This document shows, piece after piece, positions 1 through 6,573 of a stretch of DNA of 11,127 bases. The notes beneath the pieces were generated by a model. It was not told the DNA's origin. It did not search any database and saw only the letters and a program-made list of their open reading frames with translations. Numbering within the stretch: position 1 is the first letter of the stretch; every line of letters starts with the position of its first letter. The translations under genes were made by a program, and so were the position numbers. The DNA is from Sphingobacteriales bacterium. GTDB taxonomy: Bacteria; Bacteroidota; Bacteroidia; Sphingobacteriales; Sphingobacteriaceae. The DNA is taken from NCBI GenBank assembly GCA_947478655.1, contig CANJWU010000022.1, forward strand, positions 1-11,127, read 5' to 3'.

Positions 1-560
1 CCATCCCATACTAAAGAACCAAAGTCTTTACTAGCGTTAAGCTGTGCGCTAATTCTGGAATCTTTATGTAAAAAAGATATAACAGAACAATAATGGTCAG
101 ATACATCTTTCACAATACCTACAATGCCATCGCCACAAATCACACCCATGTTTTTTCTGATGCCATGGATTCGGCCTCTGTTTAAAGTTAAATAGTTATT
201 TCTTTTTAAAATGGTATTATTAATAACTTTTGCTTGAATGTAAGTGTATTGTTGAAAGGACATGCTGGTGTCTGTATATACACCCGTATTAATCTTATTG
301 GAGTAGCGTTCCGTTAATACTTGATTTTTTAACCTCGCATTTTCAATAGATAAACTATCGTTAACAATACTAAGGTTAATAAAAGATTCTACATTAGAAC
401 TGATGCTGAATATTTTGCCGCTAATTTTGTTGGAAGAATTAAAAAAGCTAGCACTTTGATAGTTATTGCTATTAAATAACATCGAAAAGGCAATGACTTC
501 TAAGAATAAAAAAAGAAAGAAAGAATAATATCTAATAAAGAATATTCCTAGGTTGCGCAT
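1..560 (-). CDS. mreC: Rod shape-determining protein MreC (C-terminal part beyond the window)
   Basis: MreC is a bitopic inner-membrane protein that links MreB filaments to the periplasmic cell-wall elongation machinery (MreD, PBP2, RodA). Reading the minus strand from the ATG at 560-558 gives 186 codons with no stop before the window edge. The N-terminus MRNLGIFFIRYYSFF runs into one hydrophobic segment at about residues 8-30. A polar stretch follows that could form the short coiled coil (about 55-85). The beta-rich MreC domain begins near residue 100, with recognisable text such as LNRGRIHGIRKNMGVICGDG and GIVGIVKDVSDHY. The family is usually about 270-290 residues, so roughly the last third is missing. 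It starts 31 bp after mreB in the same direction, so co-transcription is very likely. Identification rests on the topology, these motifs and the mreB neighbour. Confidence 0.93.
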   Translation of the reverse strand, partial: MRNLGIFFIRYYSFFLFLFLEVIAFSMLFNSNNYQSASFFNSSNKISGKIFSISSNVESFINLSIVNDSLSIENARLKNQVLTERYSNKINTGVYTDTSMSFQQYTYIQAKVINNTILKRNNYLTLNRGRIHGIRKNMGVICGDGIVGIVKDVSDHYCSVISFLHKDSRISAQLNASKDFGSLVWD

Positions 561-591
561 TCGGGGAGTTTTATATTGCTTTCTTTAAAAA

Positions 592-1614
592 TTAGGTCAT
601 TAAGAATTTAAAATTCCCGATGTTTTTCAATGCAATACCGGTGCCTCTTACAACTGCTCTTAAAGGGTCTTCCGCAATATGAACAGGTAATTTTGTCTTA
701 GCAGAAATTCGCTTATCCAAGCCGCGTAATAATGCACCACCACCCGTTAAATAAATTCCGGTTTGGTAAATATCAGCAGAAAGTTCTGGAGGGGTAATTT
801 CTAAAGCCTTTAAAATAGCTTCTTCAATTTTAGAAATTGATTTGTCTAAGCAATGAGCAATTTCTGTATAAGAAACTTTAATTTGTTTAGGAATACCCGT
901 CATCAAATCTCTTCCTTGCACGGCAAAATCTGCAGGAGGATCAGTCAATTCGGGTAATGCAGCGCCTACTTCTAATTTAATTTTTTCTGCAGTTCTATCG
1001 CCAATTAAAATATTATGTTGACGGCGCATGTAATTTACAATGTCACTATCAAAATTATCTCCAGCCACTCGAATAGATTGGTCGCAAACAATTCCTGATA
1101 AAGCAATGACTGCAATTTCTGTAGTACCACCTCCAATGTCAATAATCATATTTCCCATTGGCTCTTCTACATCGATACCAATTCCAATAGCAGCTGCCAT
1201 TGGTTCGTGAATCATATAAACTTCTTTCGCACCAGCAATTTCTGCCGAGTCACGAACTGCTCTTTTTTCTACTTCAGTAATTCCGGAAGGAATACAGATA
1301 ACCATTTTTAAACTTGGCAAAAACCAACCTTTACCGGTATTGATCATTTTAATCATGCCACGAATCATGTGTTCTGCCGCATCAAAATCTGCAATAACGC
1401 CATCTTTTAATGGACGAATGGTTTTGATACCATCATGAGATTTTCCATCCATTTGCATGGCTTGTTTACCCACCGCAATTACCTTATTGGTTTTTCTGTC
1501 GATGGCAACAATAGAAGGTTCGTCTACTACTACTTTATCGTTATGAATAATTAGTGTATTGGCAGTTCCTAAATCTATGGCAATTTCTTGCGTGAAAAAA
1601 TTAAATAATCCCAT
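592..1614 (-). CDS. mreB: Rod shape-determining protein MreB, bacterial actin homologue
   Basis: MreB polymerises with ATP on the inner face of the cytoplasmic membrane and directs lateral cell-wall synthesis. The 340-residue product has the full actin/Hsp70 fold signature: phosphate-1 loop DLGTANT (14-20), HEPMAAAIG with Glu137 (136-144), phosphate-2 loop DIGGGTTEIAV (159-169), and adenosine motif GIYLTGGGALL (286-296). The start MGLFNFF is a short amphipathic N-terminus of the kind that anchors Gram-negative MreB to the membrane. Length is normal for the family and no key motif is missing. It lies 85 bp after purH and 31 bp before mreC, all in one direction. No convincing -7 box was found in the 85-bp leader, so it may be read through from purH as well as from a promoter I could not define. 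Confidence 0.98.
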   Translation of the reverse strand: MGLFNFFTQEIAIDLGTANTLIIHNDKVVVDEPSIVAIDRKTNKVIAVGKQAMQMDGKSHDGIKTIRPLKDGVIADFDAAEHMIRGMIKMINTGKGWFLPSLKMVICIPSGITEVEKRAVRDSAEIAGAKEVYMIHEPMAAAIGIGIDVEEPMGNMIIDIGGGTTEIAVIALSGIVCDQSIRVAGDNFDSDIVNYMRRQHNILIGDRTAEKIKLEVGAALPELTDPPADFAVQGRDLMTGIPKQIKVSYTEIAHCLDKSISKIEEAILKALEITPPELSADIYQTGIYLTGGGALLRGLDKRISAKTKLPVHIAEDPLRAVVRGTGIALKNIGNFKFLMT

Positions 1615-1626
1615 TGTATAAAAGTT

Positions 1627-1650
1627 TTTACAGCGTTCTAGCTGTGTAAA
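1627..1650 (-). other. Weak imperfect hairpin in the purH-mreB gap
   Basis: ACAGC (1630-1634) and GCTGT (1641-1645) form a 5-bp stem around a 6-nt loop. A TTTA (1627-1630) and TAAA (1647-1650) can extend the stem past a 2-nt bulge. There is no T-tract on the minus strand after it, so it does not look like an intrinsic terminator for purH. It lies inside the probable mreB leader. A role in messenger processing or stability is possible, but nothing here proves one. Confidence 0.25.
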
Positions 1651-1699
1651 TTACATAAAAATATGAATATTATGATTGATATAAAAATACAAATATTTA

Positions 1700-3226
1700 T
1701 TAATGCTTGAAATGCCTAACGCCTGTCATCACCATCGCTAAACCATGGGCATTGCAATAATCAATAGAGGCTTGGTCTTTGATTGATCCACCAGGCTGTA
1801 GAACAGCTGTTATGCCTGCATTGTGAGCAATTTCCACACAATCTGGGAATGGGAAAAAAGCATCAGAAGCCATCACCGAACCATTTAAATCGAAACCAAA
1901 AGTTTGCGCTTTTAAGATGGCTTGATTTAAAGCATCAACCCTAGAAGTTTGTCCTACACCACTTGCCAATAATTGCGCGTTTTTAACAATCACTATTGTA
2001 TTTGATTTGGTGTGTTTTACTAATTTACCAGCAAATGCTAAATCCTTTAACTCCGCTGCTGTAGCGAGTTTGCTGCTTGCTGGTTTCATTTGTTCGACTG
2101 ATTCTATCGACAAATCTTTGTCTTGTTCTATTACCCCATTCAATAAAGTTTTGAATTGTTTTTTAGGTAATTCGACTGCTTTTTGCTGTAATAAAATGCG
2201 GTTCTTTTTCTCTGTTAAAAGGTTTAGCGCATCTGCTTCAAAGCTAGGTGCAATCAACACTTCAAAGAATAAAGGCTGAATTAAAGTGGCTGTTGCTAGG
2301 TCAATATTTCTATTGCAAATTAACACACCGCCAAACGCAGAAACGGGGTCACATGCTAAAGCGATAGTCCAGGCTTCGGCTAATGTAGCACGACTTGCAA
2401 TGCCACAGGCATTGGTATGTTTTAAAATAGCAAAGGTAGGCTCTGTAAACTCTTTGATCAATTCAACAGCGGCGTCTACATCTACTAAATTATTATAAGA
2501 CAATTCTTTGCCATTTAATTTGTCGAACATTTGGTTTAAATCTCCATAAAACACCCCGTTTTGATGAGGGTTTTCACCGTATCTTAAAACGCTTGATTGT
2601 TGAATACTTTGTTTAAAAATGGAGAGTGGTTCGTCTTGGTTAAAATAATTAAAAATAGCAGCGTCGTAATGGGAGCTAATGTTAAAGGCTCTTTTGGCAA
2701 ATGCTCTACGATTAGCAAGGCTGCTGCCACCTTCATTTTCAGTTAAAACAGCCGCTAACATGCTGTATTCGTTTCTGCTAGCCACTATAATTACATCTTG
2801 GTGGTTTTTTGCAGCGGCTCTAATTAAAGAAATGCCACCAATATCAATTTTTTCGATAATTTCTTCTGAAGATGCGCCAGAAGCCACTGTTTCTTCGAAT
2901 GGATATAAATCAACAATCACCAAATCAATTGCTGGAATTTCGAACTGTTGAATTTCTGCTTGATCAGAAGGGTTTCCTCTTCGGGTTAAAATTCCACCAA
3001 ATACCTTTGGATGCAAGGTTTTGACTCTACCTCCCAAAATAGAAGGGTAGCTTGTTAATGTTTCGACCGGTATTACCGGCACATTCATTTCTTTGATGAA
3101 AGTTTCTGTTCCACCAGTAGAATATATAGTTACGCCATGTTGATGAAGTAATTCAATGATTGGCGCTAAATTGTCTTTGTAATAAACCGAAATAAGGGCT
3201 GATTTAACCTTTTTGATATTTTCCAT
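1700..3226 (-). CDS. purH: Bifunctional AICAR formyltransferase / IMP cyclohydrolase PurH
   Basis: PurH carries out the last two steps of de novo purine synthesis in the cytosol. It formylates AICAR with 10-formyltetrahydrofolate, then closes the ring to IMP. The 508-residue length is typical. The N-terminal MGS-like cyclohydrolase domain (about 1-145) shows IYSTGGTETFIKE (34-46), KTLHPKVFGGIL (69-80) and VDLYPFEE (105-112). The formyltransferase part follows with LRYGENPHQ (214-222), the catalytic Lys269-His270 pair in LKHTNACGIA, DPVSAFGG (293-300), and near the end ASDAFFPFPD and LQPGGSIKDQ. It is 46 bp downstream of purN, which supplies an earlier formyl-transfer step of the same pathway, and 85 bp upstream of mreB. 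A promoter-like TAAATTTG box in the purN-purH gap suggests it can also be transcribed alone. Confidence 0.98.
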   Translation of the reverse strand: MENIKKVKSALISVYYKDNLAPIIELLHQHGVTIYSTGGTETFIKEMNVPVIPVETLTSYPSILGGRVKTLHPKVFGGILTRRGNPSDQAEIQQFEIPAIDLVIVDLYPFEETVASGASSEEIIEKIDIGGISLIRAAAKNHQDVIIVASRNEYSMLAAVLTENEGGSSLANRRAFAKRAFNISSHYDAAIFNYFNQDEPLSIFKQSIQQSSVLRYGENPHQNGVFYGDLNQMFDKLNGKELSYNNLVDVDAAVELIKEFTEPTFAILKHTNACGIASRATLAEAWTIALACDPVSAFGGVLICNRNIDLATATLIQPLFFEVLIAPSFEADALNLLTEKKNRILLQQKAVELPKKQFKTLLNGVIEQDKDLSIESVEQMKPASSKLATAAELKDLAFAGKLVKHTKSNTIVIVKNAQLLASGVGQTSRVDALNQAILKAQTFGFDLNGSVMASDAFFPFPDCVEIAHNAGITAVLQPGGSIKDQASIDYCNAHGLAMVMTGVRHFKH

Positions 3227-3248
3227 TAATGAAAGGGGATTGAAGCCG

Positions 3249-3279
3249 CAAATTTAGCAAAAAAAACGGGAATTATAAA
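3249..3279 (-). promoter_or_regulatory. Putative Bacteroidota-type promoter for purH
   Basis: On the minus strand, TAAATTTG (3256 down to 3249) matches the TAnnTTTG -7 element exactly. TTTA (3279-3276), one mismatch from the -33 TTTG, lies 19 nt upstream. Transcription would start near 3242 and leave a leader of about 16 nt before the purH ATG at 3226. The -33 part overlaps the end of purN. Spacing and match are good, but the assignment is by pattern only. Confidence 0.45.
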
Positions 3280-3869
3280 GCCAGACTCGCTTTCTCGGTC
3301 TTCTTTAATAGGTCTTCAATTACCCTTGGATAATGTAAATGTTCTAGTTGATGAACTTTGTATGCTAGTTTTTCGGTGGTATCTGTATTTTCTACCACAC
3401 ATTTATTTTGATAAATAATTTCTCCCTCATCAAAAGATTCATTTACATAATGAATGGTAATACCTGTTTCGTGATCTTGGTTTGCTATTACTGTTTCGTG
3501 AATGATATCGCCATACATTCCTTTACCACCATATTTTGGTAATAAGGCAGGATGAATATTGATAATTCTTTTTGGGTATTGGCGAATGATGTTTTCTGGG
3601 ATCAACCATAAAAAACCAGCCAGCACAATAATGTCAATATCTAGGTTTTTTAATAATTGCAAAATAGTGGAAGAATGGTATAATTCTTCTTTGCTAAAAA
3701 CATGTGTTGGGATTTCGAAATTATCTGCTCGTTGTAAAACATAGGAGTCTGCTCTATTGGAAAGAACAATGGCTACTTCCATTTCTTTGTGGCGTTTAAA
3801 ATGTTCCATAATGCGTTGTGCATTCGAACCAGAACCAGAAGCAAAAATAGCGATACGTTTCAAGGGCAT
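3273..3869 (-). CDS. purN: Phosphoribosylglycinamide formyltransferase PurN
   Basis: PurN transfers a formyl group from 10-formyltetrahydrofolate to GAR, the third step of de novo purine synthesis. The 198-residue protein is close to the usual single-domain length. It begins with the phosphate-binding segment IAIFASGSGSNAQ (6-18). LAGFLWLIP (83-91) precedes the active site. INIHPALLPKYGGKGMYG (103-120) holds the catalytic Asn104 and His106, and HETGITIHYVNESFDEG (133-149) holds Asp147, matching the Asn-His-Asp triad of the E. coli enzyme. It is the first gene of the group purN-purH-mreB-mreC. A promoter-like TACTTTTG box sits only 12 nt before the ATG, which implies a very short leader. The hppD terminator lies just upstream and insulates it from the catabolic genes. 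Confidence 0.97.
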   Translation of the reverse strand: MPLKRIAIFASGSGSNAQRIMEHFKRHKEMEVAIVLSNRADSYVLQRADNFEIPTHVFSKEELYHSSTILQLLKNLDIDIIVLAGFLWLIPENIIRQYPKRIINIHPALLPKYGGKGMYGDIIHETVIANQDHETGITIHYVNESFDEGEIIYQNKCVVENTDTTEKLAYKVHQLEHLHYPRVIEDLLKKTEKASLAL

Positions 3870-3881
3870 TTAATTTGAATT

Positions 3882-3913
3882 CAAAAGTAGCAATAATTTT
3901 GCTTTTGTTGAAA
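3882..3913 (-). promoter_or_regulatory. Putative Bacteroidota-type promoter for purN
   Basis: On the minus strand, TACTTTTG (3889-3882) fits TAnnTTTG exactly. TTTC (3913-3910), one mismatch from TTTG, lies 20 nt upstream. A start near 3876 would leave a leader of only about six nucleotides before the purN ATG at 3869. This is the only well-placed box in the 95-bp gap. The call is by pattern. Confidence 0.4.
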
Positions 3914-3926
3914 TCAAAATTAAATC

Positions 3927-3961
3927 AAAAAAAAGAGCGATATTTCTATCGCTCTTTTTTT
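3927..3961 (-). terminator. Intrinsic terminator after hppD, symmetric enough to work both ways
   Basis: GAGCGATA (3935-3942) and TATCGCTC (3947-3954) form a perfect 8-bp stem around the loop TTTC. Runs of A (3927-3934) and T (3955-3961) flank it, so an A-U extended stem and a U-tract exist on either strand. It begins 2-3 bp past the hppD stop codon on the minus strand, so its natural job is to end the hmgA-hppD transcript. It also separates that transcript from the purN promoter. Confidence 0.88.
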
Positions 3962-3963
3962 AT

Positions 3964-5112
3964 TTACAAGTTGCCTCTCAGCGCTTGTTCTCTTTCGATG
4001 GATTCAAACAATGCCTTGAAATTACCTTTACCAAAGGATGTTGCGCCTTTTCTTTGAATAATTTCGTAAAAAACGGTTGGTCTGTCTTCGACAGGTTTAG
4101 TAAAAATTTGCAATAAGTAACCTTCTGGATCGCGGTCAACTAAAATGTTTAGGTTTTTTAATGCCGCTACATCTTCATCAATTGCACCTACACGGTCAAT
4201 TAAATCTTCGTAATAAGATTCAGGGACAACTAAAAAATCTACGCCTCTGTTTCTCATCTCTGCCACTGTTTTTAAAATATCGTCTGTTGCAACTGCGATA
4301 TGTTGCACTCCAGCACTTTTGTAAAAATCAATGTACTCTTCTATTTGAGATTTCTTCTTGCCTTCTGCTGGTTCGTTGATTGGAAATTTAATATATCCAT
4401 TTCCATTCGATACCACTTTAGACATAAGCGCAGAATATTCTGTTGAAATATCTTTGTCATCAAAGGTTAATAAAATTTTAAAACCCATCACATCTTCATA
4501 GAACTTTACCCAAGTATCCATTTCTCCCCAACCAACATTGCCAACACAATGGTCTACAAATTTTAACCCAATTGGTTTGCTGATGGTATCTTTTGGCGTT
4601 GCTTTAAAGCCAGGCATAAACACCCCTTTGTAATTTTTTCTTTCTACAAATGTATGGATGGTATCGCCATAGGTTTTAATAGAAGCAGTTACTATTTCTC
4701 CATTTTCATCTTGATGAACCTGAGGCTCGTAAACGCCTACAGCACCGCGTTTGGTTGTTTCTTCGTAAGATTTTCTAGCATCATCCACCCAAAGCGCTAA
4801 CACTTTTACGCCATCGCCATGTAAATTAATGTGCTTAGAAATTTCACTATTGGGATCGAAAGAAGTAGTAAATACCAATACAATTTTATCTTGTTTTACG
4901 GCATAAGAGGCGCGACCTCTCACACCTGTTTCTGGTCCAGCATAAGCAATTAATTCAAATCCAAATGCAGATCTGTAAAAGTAAGCTGCTTGTTTTGCGT
5001 TACCAACATAAAATTCAATATAATCGGTACCTAACAAGGGTAAAAAATCTTTAGCCGGATCGTTGTCTTTATGTAATGCAGCGAGTTGATTCGCTTGGTC
5101 TATAGTTTCCAT
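3964..5112 (-). CDS. hppD: 4-hydroxyphenylpyruvate dioxygenase
   Basis: HPPD is a non-haem Fe(II) enzyme that turns 4-hydroxyphenylpyruvate and O2 into homogentisate and CO2, the second step of tyrosine breakdown. The 382-residue protein has the two-part vicinal-oxygen-chelate fold: a structural N-terminal half (about 25-160, starting LGTDYIEFYVGNAKQAAYFY) and a catalytic C-terminal half (about 180-360). The facial metal triad is visible as His188 in FVDHCVGN, His271 in GVQHIAVAT, and Glu350 in RPTVFYEIIQRKG. The C-terminal GFGxGNF-like text, here SFGKGNFKALF (359-369), forms the lid helix region typical of true HPPD, which separates it from the related hydroxymandelate synthase. It follows hmgA by 21 bp in the same direction and ends at a strong terminator. 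The product of this enzyme is the substrate of HmgA. Confidence 0.98.
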   Translation of the reverse strand: METIDQANQLAALHKDNDPAKDFLPLLGTDYIEFYVGNAKQAAYFYRSAFGFELIAYAGPETGVRGRASYAVKQDKIVLVFTTSFDPNSEISKHINLHGDGVKVLALWVDDARKSYEETTKRGAVGVYEPQVHQDENGEIVTASIKTYGDTIHTFVERKNYKGVFMPGFKATPKDTISKPIGLKFVDHCVGNVGWGEMDTWVKFYEDVMGFKILLTFDDKDISTEYSALMSKVVSNGNGYIKFPINEPAEGKKKSQIEEYIDFYKSAGVQHIAVATDDILKTVAEMRNRGVDFLVVPESYYEDLIDRVGAIDEDVAALKNLNILVDRDPEGYLLQIFTKPVEDRPTVFYEIIQRKGATSFGKGNFKALFESIEREQALRGNL

Positions 5113-5133
5113 TTTATTAATTTTAGGAATAAA

Positions 5134-6297
5134 TTATTCTTGATTTAACCAACTTTTGTAATAGTCTTCATCTTCAATGGCAATAGCATCTTCGGTGAGC
5201 ATTAATGGTCTAAAAGGGTCTACCATTACGGCTAATTCTTCGGTTGCATCTTTGCCAATGCTTTTTTCAACGGTACCAGGATGTGGCCCATGAGGAATGC
5301 CTCCGGGGTGTAAAGTAATTTGCCCTTTTTCCACACTTTTTCTGCTCATGAAATCGCCATCTACATAATACAATACTTCATCCGAATCCACATTGCTATG
5401 GTTGTATGGAGCAGGAATAGATTCAGGATGGTAATCAAATTTTCTAGGCACAAAAGAACACACTACAAAATTATGCGCTTCGAACATTTGGTGCACTGGA
5501 GGTGGTTGGTGAATGCGACCAGTGATTGGCTCAAAATCGTGAATAGAAATAGCATAAGGAAAATGGTAGCCGTCCCAACCAATAAAGTCGAAAGGATGTG
5601 TACCGTAAGTATAAGGATAAATTAATCCTTGTTTCTTAATCAATACTTTGAAATCTCCTTCTTGATCGTGCGTCTCTAAGTTATTTGGCAATTTCATGTC
5701 ACGCTCACAATAAGGAGAATGTTCCAATAGTTGACCATGATTGTTTCTGTATTTTTTAGGCGTACGAATTGGCGAAAAAGATTCGATGATAAATAGGCGA
5801 TTGTTTTCGTCGTTAAAATGTATTTGGTAAATAGTACCTCTTGGTATAACGATGTAATCACCGTATTCGAATTTAATTTCGCCGAAGCCTGTTTTCAATA
5901 CACCCGAGCCTACATGTATAAAAATAATTTCGTCTGCTTGCGAATTTTTGTAAAAATAATCTGTCATGGATTGCTTAGGTGCAGCAAGTGAAATATGCAG
6001 ATCATCATTTACCAAAACAGGTTTTCTCGATTGTAAATAATCGTTTTCGGGTTTAATTTTAAAGCCAATTAAACTCGTGTGTTTTAAGTGTTTTGCCTTT
6101 GCAATTTTTGGTTCTACATTGTAGGGTTCGCCTAAATGCTTTACCAATGTTGGAGGATGGCAATGATATACTGTTGAATATACACTTGAAAAACCTTCAG
6201 TCGAAACCAATTCTTCTGCATAAAGTTTTCCGTTGGGCTTGCGAAATACGATGTGTCGTTTTTTCGGGATTTGCCCTAATTGATGATATATAGGCAT
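5134..6297 (-). CDS. hmgA: Homogentisate 1,2-dioxygenase (compact bacterial type)
   Basis: The enzyme opens the homogentisate ring with Fe(II) and O2 to give maleylacetoacetate. The 387-residue product is shorter than the roughly 430-445-residue enzymes of human and Pseudomonas. An N-terminal cupin half includes GSGVLKTGFGEIKFEYGDYIVIPRGT (130-155). The C-terminal half carries RIHQPPPVHQMFEAHNFVVCSF (261-282), PYNHSNVDSDEV (297-308) and GGIPHGPHPG (332-341). By comparison with human HGD (His335, Glu341, His371), the iron ligands should be His300, Glu307 (or Asp306) and His336. The PHGPHPG segment closely matches the human PHGPD segment. It is first in the leftward hmgA-hppD unit and diverges from fahA. 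Function is well supported by context, although the family is distant from the classical enzymes. Confidence 0.93.
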   Translation of the reverse strand: MPIYHQLGQIPKKRHIVFRKPNGKLYAEELVSTEGFSSVYSTVYHCHPPTLVKHLGEPYNVEPKIAKAKHLKHTSLIGFKIKPENDYLQSRKPVLVNDDLHISLAAPKQSMTDYFYKNSQADEIIFIHVGSGVLKTGFGEIKFEYGDYIVIPRGTIYQIHFNDENNRLFIIESFSPIRTPKKYRNNHGQLLEHSPYCERDMKLPNNLETHDQEGDFKVLIKKQGLIYPYTYGTHPFDFIGWDGYHFPYAISIHDFEPITGRIHQPPPVHQMFEAHNFVVCSFVPRKFDYHPESIPAPYNHSNVDSDEVLYYVDGDFMSRKSVEKGQITLHPGGIPHGPHPGTVEKSIGKDATEELAVMVDPFRPLMLTEDAIAIEDEDYYKSWLNQE

Positions 6298-6573
6298 AAT
6301 TTTATAAGCTTATTTTGGGTTGAATTTAATAAAAAATGGTGTGAAAAATGCGTATTCTATTAAAAAGAATATTGGGCGAAAACAATTTTAGCAATTAAGG
6401 CTTTTCTAAAATTATTTTCTATGTGTTTTTTTGATTGTTTTTGTAATAAAACCACTTCTTTTGGATTAAATATACTACGAAGATAAGCAATCCCTATGGA
6501 ATTTAAAATATTCCCTTTTATAAGGTGAAATGCTCCTTTTTTTATAGATTTGAATATAATTAAACGATAAGAC
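6298..6573. promoter_or_regulatory. Divergent control region between hmgA and fahA
   Basis: This 276-bp AT-rich gap separates the leftward hmgA-hppD unit from the rightward fahA unit, so it should hold promoters for both. For fahA a -7 match is listed separately. For hmgA no exact TAnnTTTG box was found on the minus strand. Two inverted repeats stand out: the 10-bp palindrome ATAAGCTTAT (6304-6313), 7 bp before the hmgA start, and GGAAT-N7-ATTCC (6498-6514), about 30 bp before the fahA -7 box. Either could be a regulator site, but both are short. An open frame on the minus strand across 6360-6575 was judged not to be a gene. Confidence 0.55.
6545..6552 (+). promoter_or_regulatory. Putative -7 promoter element for fahA
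   Basis: TAGATTTG matches TAnnTTTG exactly and ends 21 nt before the fahA ATG, predicting a start near 6559 and a leader of about 14 nt. The -33 side is weak: the nearest candidate, TTTA at 6517-6520, is 24 nt away, so the match rests mainly on the -7 box and its position. Confidence 0.4.

Noticed and set aside
1665..1693. A possible mreB promoter in the purH-mreB gap, with TTTG at 1693-1690
   Set aside because: The best -7 partners (TAATATTC, TATTCATA) have two or more mismatches, so it cannot be told from AT-rich background.
2007..2951. Three open frames on the plus strand opposite purH (2007-2279, 2286-2498, 2679-2951)
   Set aside because: They are antisense to a complete, well-conserved PurH frame and their translations look like Ser/Ala/Leu-rich shadows without domain features.
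5320..5625. A 101-codon open frame opposite hmgA
   Set aside because: It is antisense to the conserved catalytic part of HmgA, and its His/Arg/Ile-rich translation matches no family I know.
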